A DNA stretch of 64,000 nt, from NCBI GenBank assembly GCA_008508345.1, contig QNGE01002663.1, forward strand, positions 42,902 to 106,901. The letters are read 5' to 3'. This document shows, in pieces, positions 35,750-46,773 of this stretch. Every line of letters begins with the position of its first letter. Position 1 is the stretch's first letter. A program made the translations under genes and the position numbers. This DNA is from Paragonimus westermani (Eukaryota; Platyhelminthes; Trematoda; Plagiorchiida; Troglotrematidae). The notes under the pieces are model-generated. The model had not been told where the DNA came from. It made no database searches and was given only the letters and a program-made list of their open reading frames with translations.

Positions 35750-36000
35750 TGCGAACTTGTCTTTCTTGTGTACGTGACTGACAATGGTACCCGCTTCACT
35801 GTCAACCTCCTAACTGCTTGGCCCTATGACATTCGATACAAACATCTGTTTACAGCCGCCCGACATCCCTGCTTTAATCGTCAGGCTGAAAATTCCGTTA
35901 AAACCCTGGAATGTGTTATAGCCTCTCTTCAGTGTAATACAATCAATGATTTTGAGAAAGGTGTTGATAACTTTTTGCAGTGACATCGTAATGATTGTTA
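35750..36000 (+). pseudogene. Gypsy integrase second half, family A-like
   Basis: VTDNGTRFTVNLLTAWPYDI, then FTAARHPCFNRQAENSVKTL and FEKGVDNFLQ give the second Asp and the Glu of a DDE integrase. This is the family A/intronic-element style (compare LTDNGSQF ... AENVVKTLK at 7980-8100) and not the CsRn1 style of the preceding pol. The switch falls around 35700-35760. Confidence 0.7.
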
Positions 36001-36027
36001 TTCGACTACATATGAAAGTTTCACCAA

Positions 36028-36238
36028 ATTTTGGTATTAAAATGTTCGCCGAGCTTGGCATTTAGGTTGCAAACGTTTCATCACCAAGCGAGGTGACATC
36101 ATCAGTGCGTGAGTGTTTCGGCGTATAATTTTGAATGTGGCGTTTGGTGAAGTTGGATCGATGATGATGTCACCTCGCTTGGTGATGAAACGTTTGCAAC
36201 CTAAATGCCAAGCTCGGCGAACATATCAATACCAAAAC
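36028..36238. repeat. 62-bp perfect inverted repeat (hairpin)
   Basis: Left arm 36042-36103 and right arm 36163-36224 are exact reverse complements over 62 bases; with two mismatches the pairing extends to about 36028 and 36238. The loop is 59 bp (36104-36162). The left arm continues the end of the integrase remnant, so the right arm looks like an inverted duplication of element sequence, not a separate transposon. Confidence 0.95.
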
Positions 36239-36339
36239 CATCACCCCGAGCTACAAACAACACCACCACTATTCCACCAAATTTTTCGAATGGAGGTCTT
36301 TGAGGTCAAAATTCATATGTATTCAATTAACTGAAATAA

Positions 36340-36600
36340 GGTTACATCATGGCAATGACTTAAGACCGTCATTTGATTTACATCCAGAGAATCTTGGTAA
36401 GTGCTTATACCGAATTCTAGACGTTAATGATTCATCTGTACACAATCGACACGTGAATGAGATAGGTTTTGAAGATGCAGGTCAGTTGGTTCCAAAGTCT
36501 GGTGTGACTTCAAATAATGGTGAGTCCGTTCCAGATTCGAACTTACGAGCATCATTCGAAGGTCTTCAGTGCTGCATGTAAAACCCAGAAGGGAATTCAA
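36340..36600 (+). pseudogene. Family A Gypsy pol tail fragment
   Basis: The nucleotide sequence (GGCAATGACTTAAGACCGTC onward) parallels 23640-23900, including GNDLRPS, ENLGKCLYRILDVND and SVHNRHVNEIGFEDAG. Frames are broken and the RRSSRL tail is reduced. It leads directly to the LTR at 36634. Confidence 0.7.
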
Positions 36601-36633
36601 TAACCCGCAGTCCGATTCAACTTTTGGTAGATG

Positions 36634-36816
36634 TGTTGCATGTCATTGACCATATAGTTTCACGTCAATTATTGAGGTTCAGGTTTTACACTATTTAATA
36701 CCGTGCGTAATTTTACTACAGGCGTGTGGCTAACTTTCATTCGCTGTGTTCTCCTCAACTCAGATATGCAGGATACTGGTCTCTCGTTAAGTCCTATCTG
36801 GTCAGGAAATAACACA
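36634..36816 (+). repeat. Family A Gypsy LTR
   Basis: 183 bp beginning TGTTGCATGTCATTGAC and ending AAATAACACA, in line with the family A LTRs at 23940 and 50256. It follows the pol tail, so it is the 3' LTR of the fragment at 35750-36600. Confidence 0.8.
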
Positions 36817-36960
36817 AAATCCTCCAAAACAAGAGATGTGTTATCCATCGCCACATGAACTGCATCAATAATCGCCTGGAAGATGCCATCAGGCATGTGA
36901 GAATCATTTGTGCATGTTCACGGTGGAATTATCACTTTGCTCTTTGATTGTCCGTATGGA
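36817..36960 (-). pseudogene. Gypsy RT palm fragment
   Basis: On the minus strand SPYGQSKSKVIIPP, then DGIFQAIIDAVHVAMDNTSL followed by VLEDFVLFPD, aligns with GIFQAAIDEVIRDLPGVLAY and QDDVIIYAD of the intronic element. The catalytic box is degraded (LEDF). It begins exactly beside the LTR end at 36816. Confidence 0.5.
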
Positions 36961-39900
36961 GAAGAAACTTATGCCGTTAGTCCACCTGCAATAATGAATT
37001 AGCGGAAGAATTCCGCAGTGCAGCATCCTACAACGTACTGCTGGAAACATCCCCTGATGCAACATTGTGATCACGATTCACGGATGCACACGTACTATCT
37101 TTCAGCCTGTAAAAGAGGCGTCTGTCCATGCGTGAAATCTTGTCGTATATTGTATTCTGTTGATGTTATCCGGAGTGAAATTGACTTACGACCAGGCAGC
37201 CTAACGCGTGAATTATGAGTGATTCCGAAAATGGTTTAGTAATTGAGTGAAAAACTCATTCAAAAAGCAAATATGGAATACTCCGCGAACGTAGGTTACA
37301 GCGAGAACCCTAGCCAGTTTATTAGGGCGCAGAGAGCACCCAGGTTAGGCTCAGCGCCGGAACATGGCGACGGCCGAAGCGATCGCTATTCGTTCATATC
37401 ATTTCACAATATACTGTCATGAGGAGTTCATGAAGGTATCTGATTTGCCCTTTTCACTTAACCACCAACCGAACATCACGCATTCCATTTATAATGGGTG
37501 AAAATTGATTGACGGTCCGGACCACCTTACTGGTAGACAGGATCGAGCTGATTGCATACTCGTCATCACTCTTCACCCTTTTAGGTTCAACAATTTAAAT
37601 GTGGTAAAAATTCCATCTCAACCATAACAATACTGTGATGGTTCCAGAAGTAAGAGAGTGTGGTGAGTGACTCTGCTCCATCCCAGAACTAGCTTCGACA
37701 AAGTAGTGATAACACCCCGAATTGAGCACTGTTGTACATCGAAGTGACAACAATGCTGTAAATCAGTAGTAACCAGAAAAAATTTCGGTGACGATCATCA
37801 CATCTGTCAAGGTTTAAGTGAGTCAGAATTGTCATGGTTTATGCGTCTATCTCTGAGGCACTCAGACAGTCACAGCTATGGTTCTTCATTCTCAACAGCG
37901 TTTTCAACCAAAGGGCTTGAACCTGGAATCTATCCGGAACCGTCAGTAGTAATGGACATCGCAGGGGCAGAAACCGGTGAATTATAGACAAGTTGATCAA
38001 GGTGTCCACGATGACCAGACCCATTATCCTAAACCAATAAGCAATATACTGGAGAAGGTAGGTCACTCAGCACCTTCCACCGAGATGAGCAGGGGCCACT
38101 GGCACGATGATGCACAAACTCAGCTTTTTACGAAATATGCGCAAGTGTTCACAATCACATACGTGAGATGTACTTTAAAATAGATAGTGGCATGATTGGG
38201 AGGGACGAAAGGTCTACATGTCTTCCCAAAGGGCTGAGGGTATTGCTGATGATAACAGGTAAAGTTCAGAGAGGCAGCTAACGATGCATTCTCAACCAGC
38301 AGAGAAATGAGCTGAGAAACCATGATGATTTCGGCAGCCCTTGTTAAGGTGATTGCGTACGTCGAGTATTTGTCGACGGCCGTGTGTTTCATAGAATGTC
38401 AGGGACCACGTTCCCTGTCTGTCCACTCCCTTCCCGCTGATCCTTCTTCTTACGCTGAAAGTTTCCTTGTTAGTGTTTAAGAAAATTCCGTGCAAACACT
38501 GACACGACCATTCAACGGACGCGCGCAACAAATCATGTCTCTCATGAACGTTGTTCTTGATTTCCTGCTAAATCTTGGAATCGTTTACTCGTGAAAACTT
38601 TGTTTCGCGTGGTATTTCTCCCTCAGTTTCCACTGTTCGACCTTCGTTTACATGTACTGTAGTTCCATTTTGCACTTGCCCGCTCCACCATTAAGCGACC
38701 GTTGCTTTTGGTCAATTTCACATGTACCGTTATTCTCGGAACTCATGCATTTGGTGGATTCAATATCGAGGTCTGTTGTTTCCTCCCTTCACACTTCCAC
38801 TAACGCTTACACTAATTTTCCTGTACCCTAGCACTTTATTAACGACAGACTCGCCAATACGACCGTCTTCCTTTTGGATTTGACTCGGTTGCTCAACAAG
38901 CCCTAAAGTTGTAGACGCTGGTTGCATACAGACTCGACTATTCTAGATCCAGACAATCGACAGACATTGATAGTGGAGTAAGCGTCACTCAGGCAACCAC
39001 CAGACGTCCGAGATTGACAAGCAGAGATTCGTTACTGCATAAACTTCCACCCGCGCCCTGGCGTATGGTTTTTGCACATGGTTCTAAATTTTCCCCAGTG
39101 GAAAACATAGGGCGGTGTATGTGTGCCCAAATTGACCATGTACACCAATCAGGAAAGCCGAAATCTGTGTGACGCACAAGATGGCAAGACCCTATAGGAA
39201 AACCCGAAAGAATGCTGCCACCTGCGCACTGAAGACTGTGCACCAAAGTGCACCATGTACACCAATCAGAAACGCCGAAAGCACATGGAGGTAGACAATT
39301 GTGGCTGTCATGCGCAAGGGAAATCAACCAACGACGTGCGAGAGAAGTGCAAAGCCAGAGAGGCGAAATTAATTAGGGAAATGAAGAAAGTGAGAAAGAC
39401 GCAAACATTGGTCTACGTAGACTGAACAAGTGAACTTGGTTTGATTGCATCTGTGCGGTTTCTGGTTGTGAATGGTGCAAACATTCCTAACTGACTAGTG
39501 AATGGAATAGGTTAACTGCTCTGTTCAGATTTCGGCTGTTTATTGTATGCGAACATCGCGTGGGGGTTAACGAGCCGGCTGCAGGTGATAACGACGTGAT
39601 TGTGCAATCGGCCCGCCACGTCGGCTTGCCGCATTGTTTATGCTCGCTGTTCCCTCTGCAAGTCGGAGGGAAAAACATGCGGTCTGTAGGCTCGTTTGCA
39701 CGACAAATATGACAGTATTAATGTTTACTAGAGCCCCCTTAGCCCAGCTGTCATTCTGATTTCACCACCGCACCACGATGAGGAGGGGTTGGATTTTGCG
39801 GTGGATCTAAAATTTAAATTCGTTAGAGAACTTTGTGTAACATAACCGCAATTGGTGTTCCATGCAGGACGGTTCGGATCCAAAATGTATGCTATAAGGA
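36961..39900. other. No recognisable gene
   Basis: Open frames are short and unmatched. A 21-bp sequence (CACC/GACC ATGTACACCAATCAG) occurs twice in direct orientation, at about 39137 and 39262, giving a repeated DWCTW peptide in the minus frame 38989-39327; I do not recognise the source. Confidence 0.45.
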
Positions 39901-39914
39901 AACCATATTAAAAC

Positions 39915-40301
39915 TCACCTGCTGGTGCCTGCTTCGAAATATTGCTGGCACCATGTGCAATCAAGCCCTTCGTCAAAAAATGGGGTAAACACACAATCCC
40001 AGTGATACCACTGTGTACAGAATTGGCATTTGATCCAGTTGTCCATGCTCTGGTCCTCTGCCGGTGACTCCATCTGCCCACATTCACCACAAACATCCCT
40101 AGTGACTTCCTCCGTTGGCAGAGCAGTGGGTGCTGTGCCGGGTTTCGGCTGCGGTTCATTCATTGTAGCAGGTGCAACTGTGTTCGGTCTTGGACGTTTC
40201 GGTGCCCGAGGGCACTGAAACAATTGTGCGTCCTGGAAATCAGTCGCGGTGGCCGGTGCCGGTGTAGAAGCAGTCGGTTGCGATGCGATTGCATGTAGCG
40301 T
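39915..40301 (-). pseudogene. PHD-finger end of the Mutator-like ORF
   Basis: After TAG 40302 the same frame goes on through a Pro/Ala/Thr-rich linker (QPTASTPAPATATDF) into RAPKRPRPNT and a C4HC3 PHD-like finger, then stops at 39915. PHD fingers bind histone tails; here it would give a transposase a chromatin-reading tail. That role is inference. The finger's Cys and His ligands all appear present, which is notable beside the damaged core. It could also be a separate exon, since a TTTCAG lies just before the codons for CPRAPKR. Confidence 0.7.
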
Positions 40302-42500
40302 CTACTCATCAAGTGAACCGTCCGGGAGGTCCAAGGTGACGATGGAAACGTCGTTCATGTCTACAGACGAATTTGCAATCGGGTAGAGGTGCGGCGGCAA
40401 TCGGCTACGGCCACAGTTGCGCAGAAATTTTCGAAGCTCCTCCAGAAGCTGGTTGAACGTCGTGTCATCCAAATATCTCCTTGCCATCATTCCCAGTTCG
40501 GTGAACGCTGCAACTCCGGGAGCCTCGTAGGTGGCAGCGGGAATGTCAAAAATCCCCTTGAAGACGCTGGTCCATCGAGGAACAACAGGGAATGCTTCAA
40601 GATTCCTGCCGAAAGTTTGATACACATGCAGGGATTGCCTGCATGGTATAAGGTAATCCACTGCAAAGGGGCAATCACAAGCCCACGTTATAGGACTAAC
40701 GTTGTACGTCCGATTGCTGTCCATCACGCAAATGCCCACGTGAGGAGTGGTGAAGGTCAGGTGACTTCCGTCGACAGCGTTTTCCGACATCAGCTGCACC
40801 GCCTTAGGGACCAAACGGCAACTCAACGCCAAGTAATCAGCACGATTATTTATGTGAGGGTATAAGCGGCAGGCATACACTAGCTTTGTCTGGCGGTCGT
40901 TGATTATGAGAATAAAGACATGTAGGGGAACATATGTGTTCGATAATTCATCATCAGGCCGGCACAATTATATAAGGGGTTAGTAGAGTTAGATCGAGAT
41001 ATCGATCAGACTTATTACAGAGAAACGAGGTCACTGGCCAGTCAGTTGGCGATGGCTTGATTGGTCGGTTACGTCACGCTTATCCATTGGTTTGTCCGCG
41101 CCGGTTGGTCATCGGTCCGATGAATTTTTGGCCATGGTAGGTGCAGCGTCTTAAGAAACCTTTTTTGATGACAATATCGGGTCATTCAGCCTGATTCCGA
41201 TAGCCTCGACAGTACAAAGTGTTCTAATTCGGACAGCTTTCGATCGGTTGCCTGGCACGCGATGTACCACTGTGAAAGCTTCGTCAGTTTTCACCTGGTG
41301 CCCGCTTTCAACCAGATGAGCGAGAATGGCGCTGTTGACCGGTCGTGATTCCCCGTGTCCCAGTCATCGTGGATGGTGTTCTCGGATTCGTTCCGAAGGC
41401 TGTCTCAATGTTCGTTGATTATATGGTCGAAAACGGCTGTGGTGCGCTCAATGGCTTGCCAGATTCTTATCTGGGAGTTCAAGTTGTGCTGTTTAATATA
41501 ATGGCGAGTCGCCTGTACGAAGCTGTTGTCTCGCCAGCCAAATGTAGGGATTTCGGGGCTGCGGCTGTTGGTCCATTTCTCAGATCTCCTTATCAGCCTG
41601 GTCATGAGGTACTAATTGTAGAACGCCGGGTCAGTGGCCTGCATAATGGCTAATGCTGCAGCGTGCCTCCAACGGTTACGCGTCAGCATTACAACCAGGA
41701 CCCACTTCTTCACAGTGCCGCTGGATGTTTTGTCGCGCACGTTCCGCAATATGTGCATTTGGCACAGTGGTCGATTGACGTGCGGCATTTCCTGCGTAAT
41801 TGCCTCTTGAATGGCCGCGCTGTCGTCCATGACCATTGTCCTTGTCTCCACCGGTCCCACGAAGAGAAGGAATTGCCGGAGAAACATGGCGATGTCTACC
41901 GAAGTTTCATTTGCAAGCCAACCGAATCACACCAGTAAGCCCTCACCGCTTGCATCTACAACAACTAAAACAAACAAATCCTATCGTTCCTTGCAACTCC
42001 TGTAGGTGGCGTCTATACCGATAACTTCGGGGTAGCGCCGACAAACTTCTATCTCCTCCTTACTCATGAACGTAGAGTGTGTCAGTCGATTGTCATCATC
42101 TACGTTATAGTACCACTTACCAGTTGTGTTCAGTTGAGCGTGCAAACGACCTAGGTATCCAACGGTGTTTCTTTCGGCGAACAAACGTGCTTGTAGGCTG
42201 CACACATCCTTCGTCGTTTTTTTTTTATCAAAGTGCTCCCGAATGTATTTAGTGATGTTGAATGACACTGTGCCGTTGAGCAGCCACGGTCGAATTTATC
42301 TGATTTCTTCCTCGGTGAGGTGGCTCCTTGAGGCCTCGTATTTTGCAGCAAATACGTCGCACGGATGATTGTGCAACACAACGAATTTCGTTACCCCAAA
42401 TTCGCCGTCCACGTTCCGGTTCACGTTGAAATAGGCCGTGCATCCCGTTTGAGCCCTGGCCCTCTCTCGAACACCGGTGGATTAGCGCAATGCATGGGCC
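39915..42500 (-). pseudogene. Mutator-like transposase (FAR1-like, MULE, SWIM, PHD)
   Basis: N to C on the minus strand: FAR1-like zinc region (CTAYFNVN ... TKFVVLHNHPC, about 42440-42355). The MULE core begins PEVIGIDATYRSCKER (first Asp) and continues VMDDSAAIQEAI (second Asp) and PLCQMHILRNVRDK. In NSFVQATRHYIKQ the expected catalytic Glu is Gln. The SWIM-type CDC ... LIPCRQSLHVY (about 40630-40680) has the last His replaced by Gln. The C-terminal PHD finger is CGECG ... WIKCQFCTQWYHWDC ... CTWC (40115-39935). In-frame stops: 42296 TAA, 41981 TAG, 41927 TGA, 41612 TAG, 41405 TGA, 40302 TAG. The only shift seen lies between 41404 and 40967. Terminal inverted repeats were not found. Confidence 0.8.
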
Positions 42501-42889
42501 CCACGTACGCATGCATACACCCGTCTCTTATGATCACCGAAAGCGGGTTCGGTGGATCGGATGCGGCACGAGGATCCCGATCGAACTTCGAAACTTAGGA
42601 TCCCCGCACCAACTCAATCCAAATTTTGGAACTGTCGTGAAGACACGACATTCCCCAAATGTTCCTGAAATAGAACTGATAAATCAACAACCATTGCGCT
42701 CGTGCTTTCAGTTAGGTAGAAGGCGTCCTTTTGACGTGTATTGCACATTTATTGCAGGTGAAAACCAATGAAGGCCAGCAAATCGAGGAGACATCTGATT
42801 GACTCGCAGGGTACACCGGGTTGATAAGATGGGGCAGAGAAGTAAGTATGTAAGGGGGAGGGGGCACGCGCAGTGGAGGCAGAAAACCA

Positions 42890-43010
42890 TGTTTCTGTAG
42901 GGGACACTGACTACACTTTGATTACATTGCGAGGAACGTCCAGCCGAAAAAGTGCACCACGTGCACTGACCACTAGAAGCTGCAATGAAATATGGCTGTT
43001 TGTTATATAA
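42890..43010 (-). repeat. Unclassified repeat, second copy near 32405-32520
   Basis: TGCGAGGAACGTCCAGCCG ... GTGCACTGACCACTAGAAGC parallels TGCGAGGGATGTCCAGCCG ... GTGCACTGATCACTGGAAGC at 32430-32490 over about 90 bp. On the minus strand an AATAAA lies beyond it (about 42752), so it could be part of an LTR or a retroelement 3' end. Family unknown. Confidence 0.5.
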
Positions 43011-43416
43011 TAGCTCCACTAATTTGTGGTAACCAGTATGGTAGCTGATAACTTCTGATCGTCCGTAATCGGCTGCAAGCGTTTCTGTGCATATCTGTAA
43101 TACGCAGTTTCAGGCAGCCGTGGAAAAACAGCTGCTGCTGATGACGGCAAAATCTTCGTTGTCGTCGACCTCAATTTTAACTACGCAGTAACACTTCGGT
43201 CTATCCAAATCTGAATGTAGGAAGTGTTTTGTTAGTTTCGGGTAACACTGTTCACGTCAGCGGAGCATATGTTCACAAGCACGTCTTATTGGTTTTTGTT
43301 TATTGGCGTTTTGCCAAACGTGTGCAAAAGCGGAATAACAAGTGGACTTGATGACGAAGAAAAAAGGACACATTTACAGAATACGTCGGAAAGGAATAGA
43401 CGGTACACATGATCGT

Positions 43417-45143
43417 TTACCTGAAATATGAACAACATGGATGATGGAATGCCATGCACCCAAAAGTCAGCATAACCTCGAAACGTTTACAAAGAAGAAT
43501 TAGTTGGTTCGCATCAATAGTGTTAATGTCCACAATAAGGTGAAGCAGTTTGTGCGCAATGATTATATTATTAGGACTAACGTTTGAAAGAAATGAGCCC
43601 CAAATGGGTAACTTCCGTATTTTGCATCCGTTGTGATCTTTAACATGCAGTGACCGATCGATTTTAATCACTTAGGCCATAGTACACTCTTCTTTCCACC
43701 TGCGGTATAATTGGGCTACAGGTTTGCATGGGAAGTGCAGCATACGTTTGGGGTGGTGAGTGTACGACTCGAAGGGGAAGGCTGAAAACCTGTCAAGCTG
43801 GCCATGATGTCCAACGTCATCCGCCAAATGTATGAGTGCACGTTGTATGTCATTTCCCCTGCTCCATATATATATATGAAAGAACTCGTGAACGAATTTT
43901 CGCAGGCAAGAATTTCCATACTCAAGTAAAGGTCTGCACAAGACAGGATGAGCAAGCACATAAATACCAATGGATAGGTCCAGGAGGTTGGAGTAATTCT
44001 TATGAGGTATGGCTCCCTTCAACACCCATGGGCTGATATACACAAAAAACTGCCTAAACTCACAGGCTTGCCAATTTCTGAACTCCAACCATCCTCGGCA
44101 CACCCTTGGGAAGTCGCCTCTGAGTTGACGGCAGCATGCGATTATGCGTGAATCCACGTTCTCATTCGTGTCCATCTCCAAACGCACCCTCTTGTTACAG
44201 GGGGATTCCAGCCACAGTGACGCAAGCTTGCGCGCTACACCAAGACAAACGGAGTGCAAAAAGTCGTAAGGAGAATAGTGTATCATATCTATCGGCAGAG
44301 CTTCAAACGGGGATTCTTTGTGCTTCCTGGCACACCGGAAGGATTCATCTGTACGACTGGGGCTGTCTGTTAAATAATAAGTAACATTATGGTAATGTAT
44401 ATAACTTTCTGCGTACAGCGGTCACAACTGGCATATCCGGGATGCTCCGGTTTCCGTTTCACGAAGGCTCTAGCTGGTGAGTCACAAATAATGTTGCTGA
44501 TAATCAGCTTTTTCTTGGGCCCAAGGTTACCGGACGTAACGCCATCTTACAGCAGACTAAAAAGTTCAGTTACCAAGTCAGACAGATATTAGTTCACATT
44601 CCAAGGTTTGCTGCGACCAGCAAATAAGCTGACCATGAAGGGGTTTTTTGTAAACGGCATAACCACTCTGCAAAGTACAGGCCATAACTGCAACTCCGAC
44701 GACATAAAAGGCCCAACACCATCAATGTGAAGCTGGATGGCAACTTCATCAGCATTCATCTGTGATGTGTCATACGGCATGCGTAACAGCGCAGTTTCCA
44801 AACCAAAGTGAGCATACTGTCCACCACATACTGATTTTGAAGGGCAATCACGGGGTGTACTCATCAAAGAACGAACATCAGTCGGCATGGATTTCGCCAA
44901 CGGATTGATTGTTGTAACCGCTCTTCTGGGAATCTCATATTCTGAGACCCAATCTTTCAAACCTTCTATCATTTTGGAGACTGTTCCACATTCCACTGCG
45001 GATGACCAACTGCTAGTACCTGCGTCGTTAAGAACAATGTCACCTGAATATATAAAATAGCACGTGGAAAAACACCCACTTTTCCTCTGTATTGTCCTGA
45101 GAATACCATCTTCAGACCAATCAGTGGAGTCCACTGCTAACAT
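43417..45143 (-). pseudogene. Plavaka/CACTA-like transposase-family protein
   Basis: Minus-strand blocks: LKDWVSEYEIPRRAVTTINP; CGGQYAHFGLETALLRMPYD; AIQLHIDGVGPFMSSELQLW and PVL ... PFMVSLFAGRSKP; YLSDLVTELFSLL; ICDSPARAFVKRKPEHPGYA followed by SCDRCTQK; YSPYDFLHSVCLGVARKLAS; WQACEFRQFFVYISPWVLKG; HLADDVGHHGQLDRFSAFPF. This block order is that of large transposase-derived proteins common in arthropods, cnidarians and other animals, related to Plavaka/CACTA (EnSpm) elements. The frame is interrupted by TAA at 44589, one about 50 bases further, one shift near 44370 and TAA at 43672. Superfamily naming is from memory of the pattern. Confidence 0.65.
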
Positions 45144-45619
45144 GCATCGCCGCTTTCAACGATTGGCAGTCGCCTTCGATGGCAGTTGTATTGAATTCTT
45201 GTACGTTCGTCGACTTCAGCACATTCTCGACTTGCTGTAATGAACAATGGGAAGGCACATGTGAACTTTGGTTCACCACACTGTCGTACAACACCATCAG
45301 TATAAGAACGCCTGATCAAGTAGTTTGAGGGTCACAATGCTGTACTGAACGCAGCCAGTGCACACTAAACTGGAAAACTAAGACATAAACGAACTATATG
45401 GGGAACATCTTCAAAAACTCAGCATGCAAAATTATTTCTACTTATTCATACTTCCATCTATGCCTTCACACAACTTTGTGTAGTGGTAATAGAGTAGTGC
45501 TTGGGAAGTCACGCCAAAAACGGTGAACACAAATTACAACTCACACCAGTAATAAAAACCTCGAGGCATATCAACAAACGTTGTACGTATTGCTCAAGCA
45601 GCATACAGCCCCATAATAA

Positions 45620-45682
45620 CTGGGGCAAAGTGGGTCGTTTCTGGGGCAAAATGGGGCGTTTCTAAGGCAAAATGGGGCAATA
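45620..45682 (+). repeat. Tandem 21-bp repeat, three units
   Basis: Units at 45620-45640, 45641-45661 and 45662-45682 are variants of CTGGGGCAAAATGGGGCGTTT. The 13-mer TGGGGCAAAATGG from unit 2 recurs in inverted orientation at 47539-47551. Confidence 0.9.
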
Positions 45683-46773
45683 TATATGTTGGTATTCCAG
45701 GGTAAGTACGCCATAATCTGGGATGTTGCACATTTCTTTTTTATCTCCAATGTAACTCCATATGTCAGCGCGTACATTTTAGTGTGTGTAGTATTGTCGT
45801 ATTGTTTAATGCATCACTTTTCCATAAATGCTCATGCCCAGGGCAATTTAACTTCAAGGGCCCGTAAGCTGTGGCGATGCTTCTGGTTGTCATCACATAA
45901 CCACACAACATTGGTTACGTTTGACAGAATATAGAAGACCGCCGTTCAGCGTCAACTATCCACAGAAATTGGAAGAGGTTCATGCAACTGAATAAGTTTT
46001 TTTGATGTGGACAAGCGTCAAGGTGGGACCACAGGAATGGTTGTCCACGTTTGGCTGAAACGAATGCTTCATCTTCCGGTTTGATATATAATTTCTGTAT
46101 TCCAATCTGTTTTTATTCTAAACTGCGATTCAGGCATTCACGAAGAGCCGCTGCATTCAGCGTGGTGTGTTCACCTTCCCTAAATGTGACTGCCCAAACA
46201 GAACAGCTGAAAGTTTTCGTTTCCAGACTGACCTACACCATCACACAGGCGATTCCCCATCCCTTCCCCTCCCCTGAATATGATCTGGAGTACTCCGCAT
46301 GACTGCATGTATCTTGTTTGTTTAGATGTAACGAGGCGGTTCGGTCGGTCTCTGGACATCGTCATCACATGATGCCGCGCACGACCTTAGTCTTACTTCC
46401 ATTCTACGATCATTACCTCAATTACGACGACCTGCTTATTTGTTTCGTTATGGTTCCGTCCCCCATCACCTATAGTAAACTCATTACCAGCATCATTGGT
46501 AAATGACAGTCGTCCACGAAGTCAACGTGATGCTGCAGACAGGTTAGAATGACATTCGTTTTATAGTGATGCATCACAGACTCTTATGCGAATGCTTTCA
46601 AGCTCGAACAACAGTTGTTAGAAGAATCCAGTGGTGCACAAACAGGCGCTACCGATAGAATGATATGCTTCGGCACCCGGTGGCCAACCAGGAAAAGGCC
46701 TGTTGCCCGTTTTCATTCACACTGGCATTAGAGCTGCCGTCCAAATGACCTCCTCCGAAGATGAACAGGATGG

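Noticed and set aside
40389..40865. 158-codon plus-strand open frame
   Set aside because: It is antisense to the SWIM segment of the Mutator-like transposase, whose minus-strand frame carries recognisable motifs.
45571..45777. Minus ORF with repeated CPRN residues
   Set aside because: The repetition is the 21-bp tandem repeat translated; no evidence of a protein.
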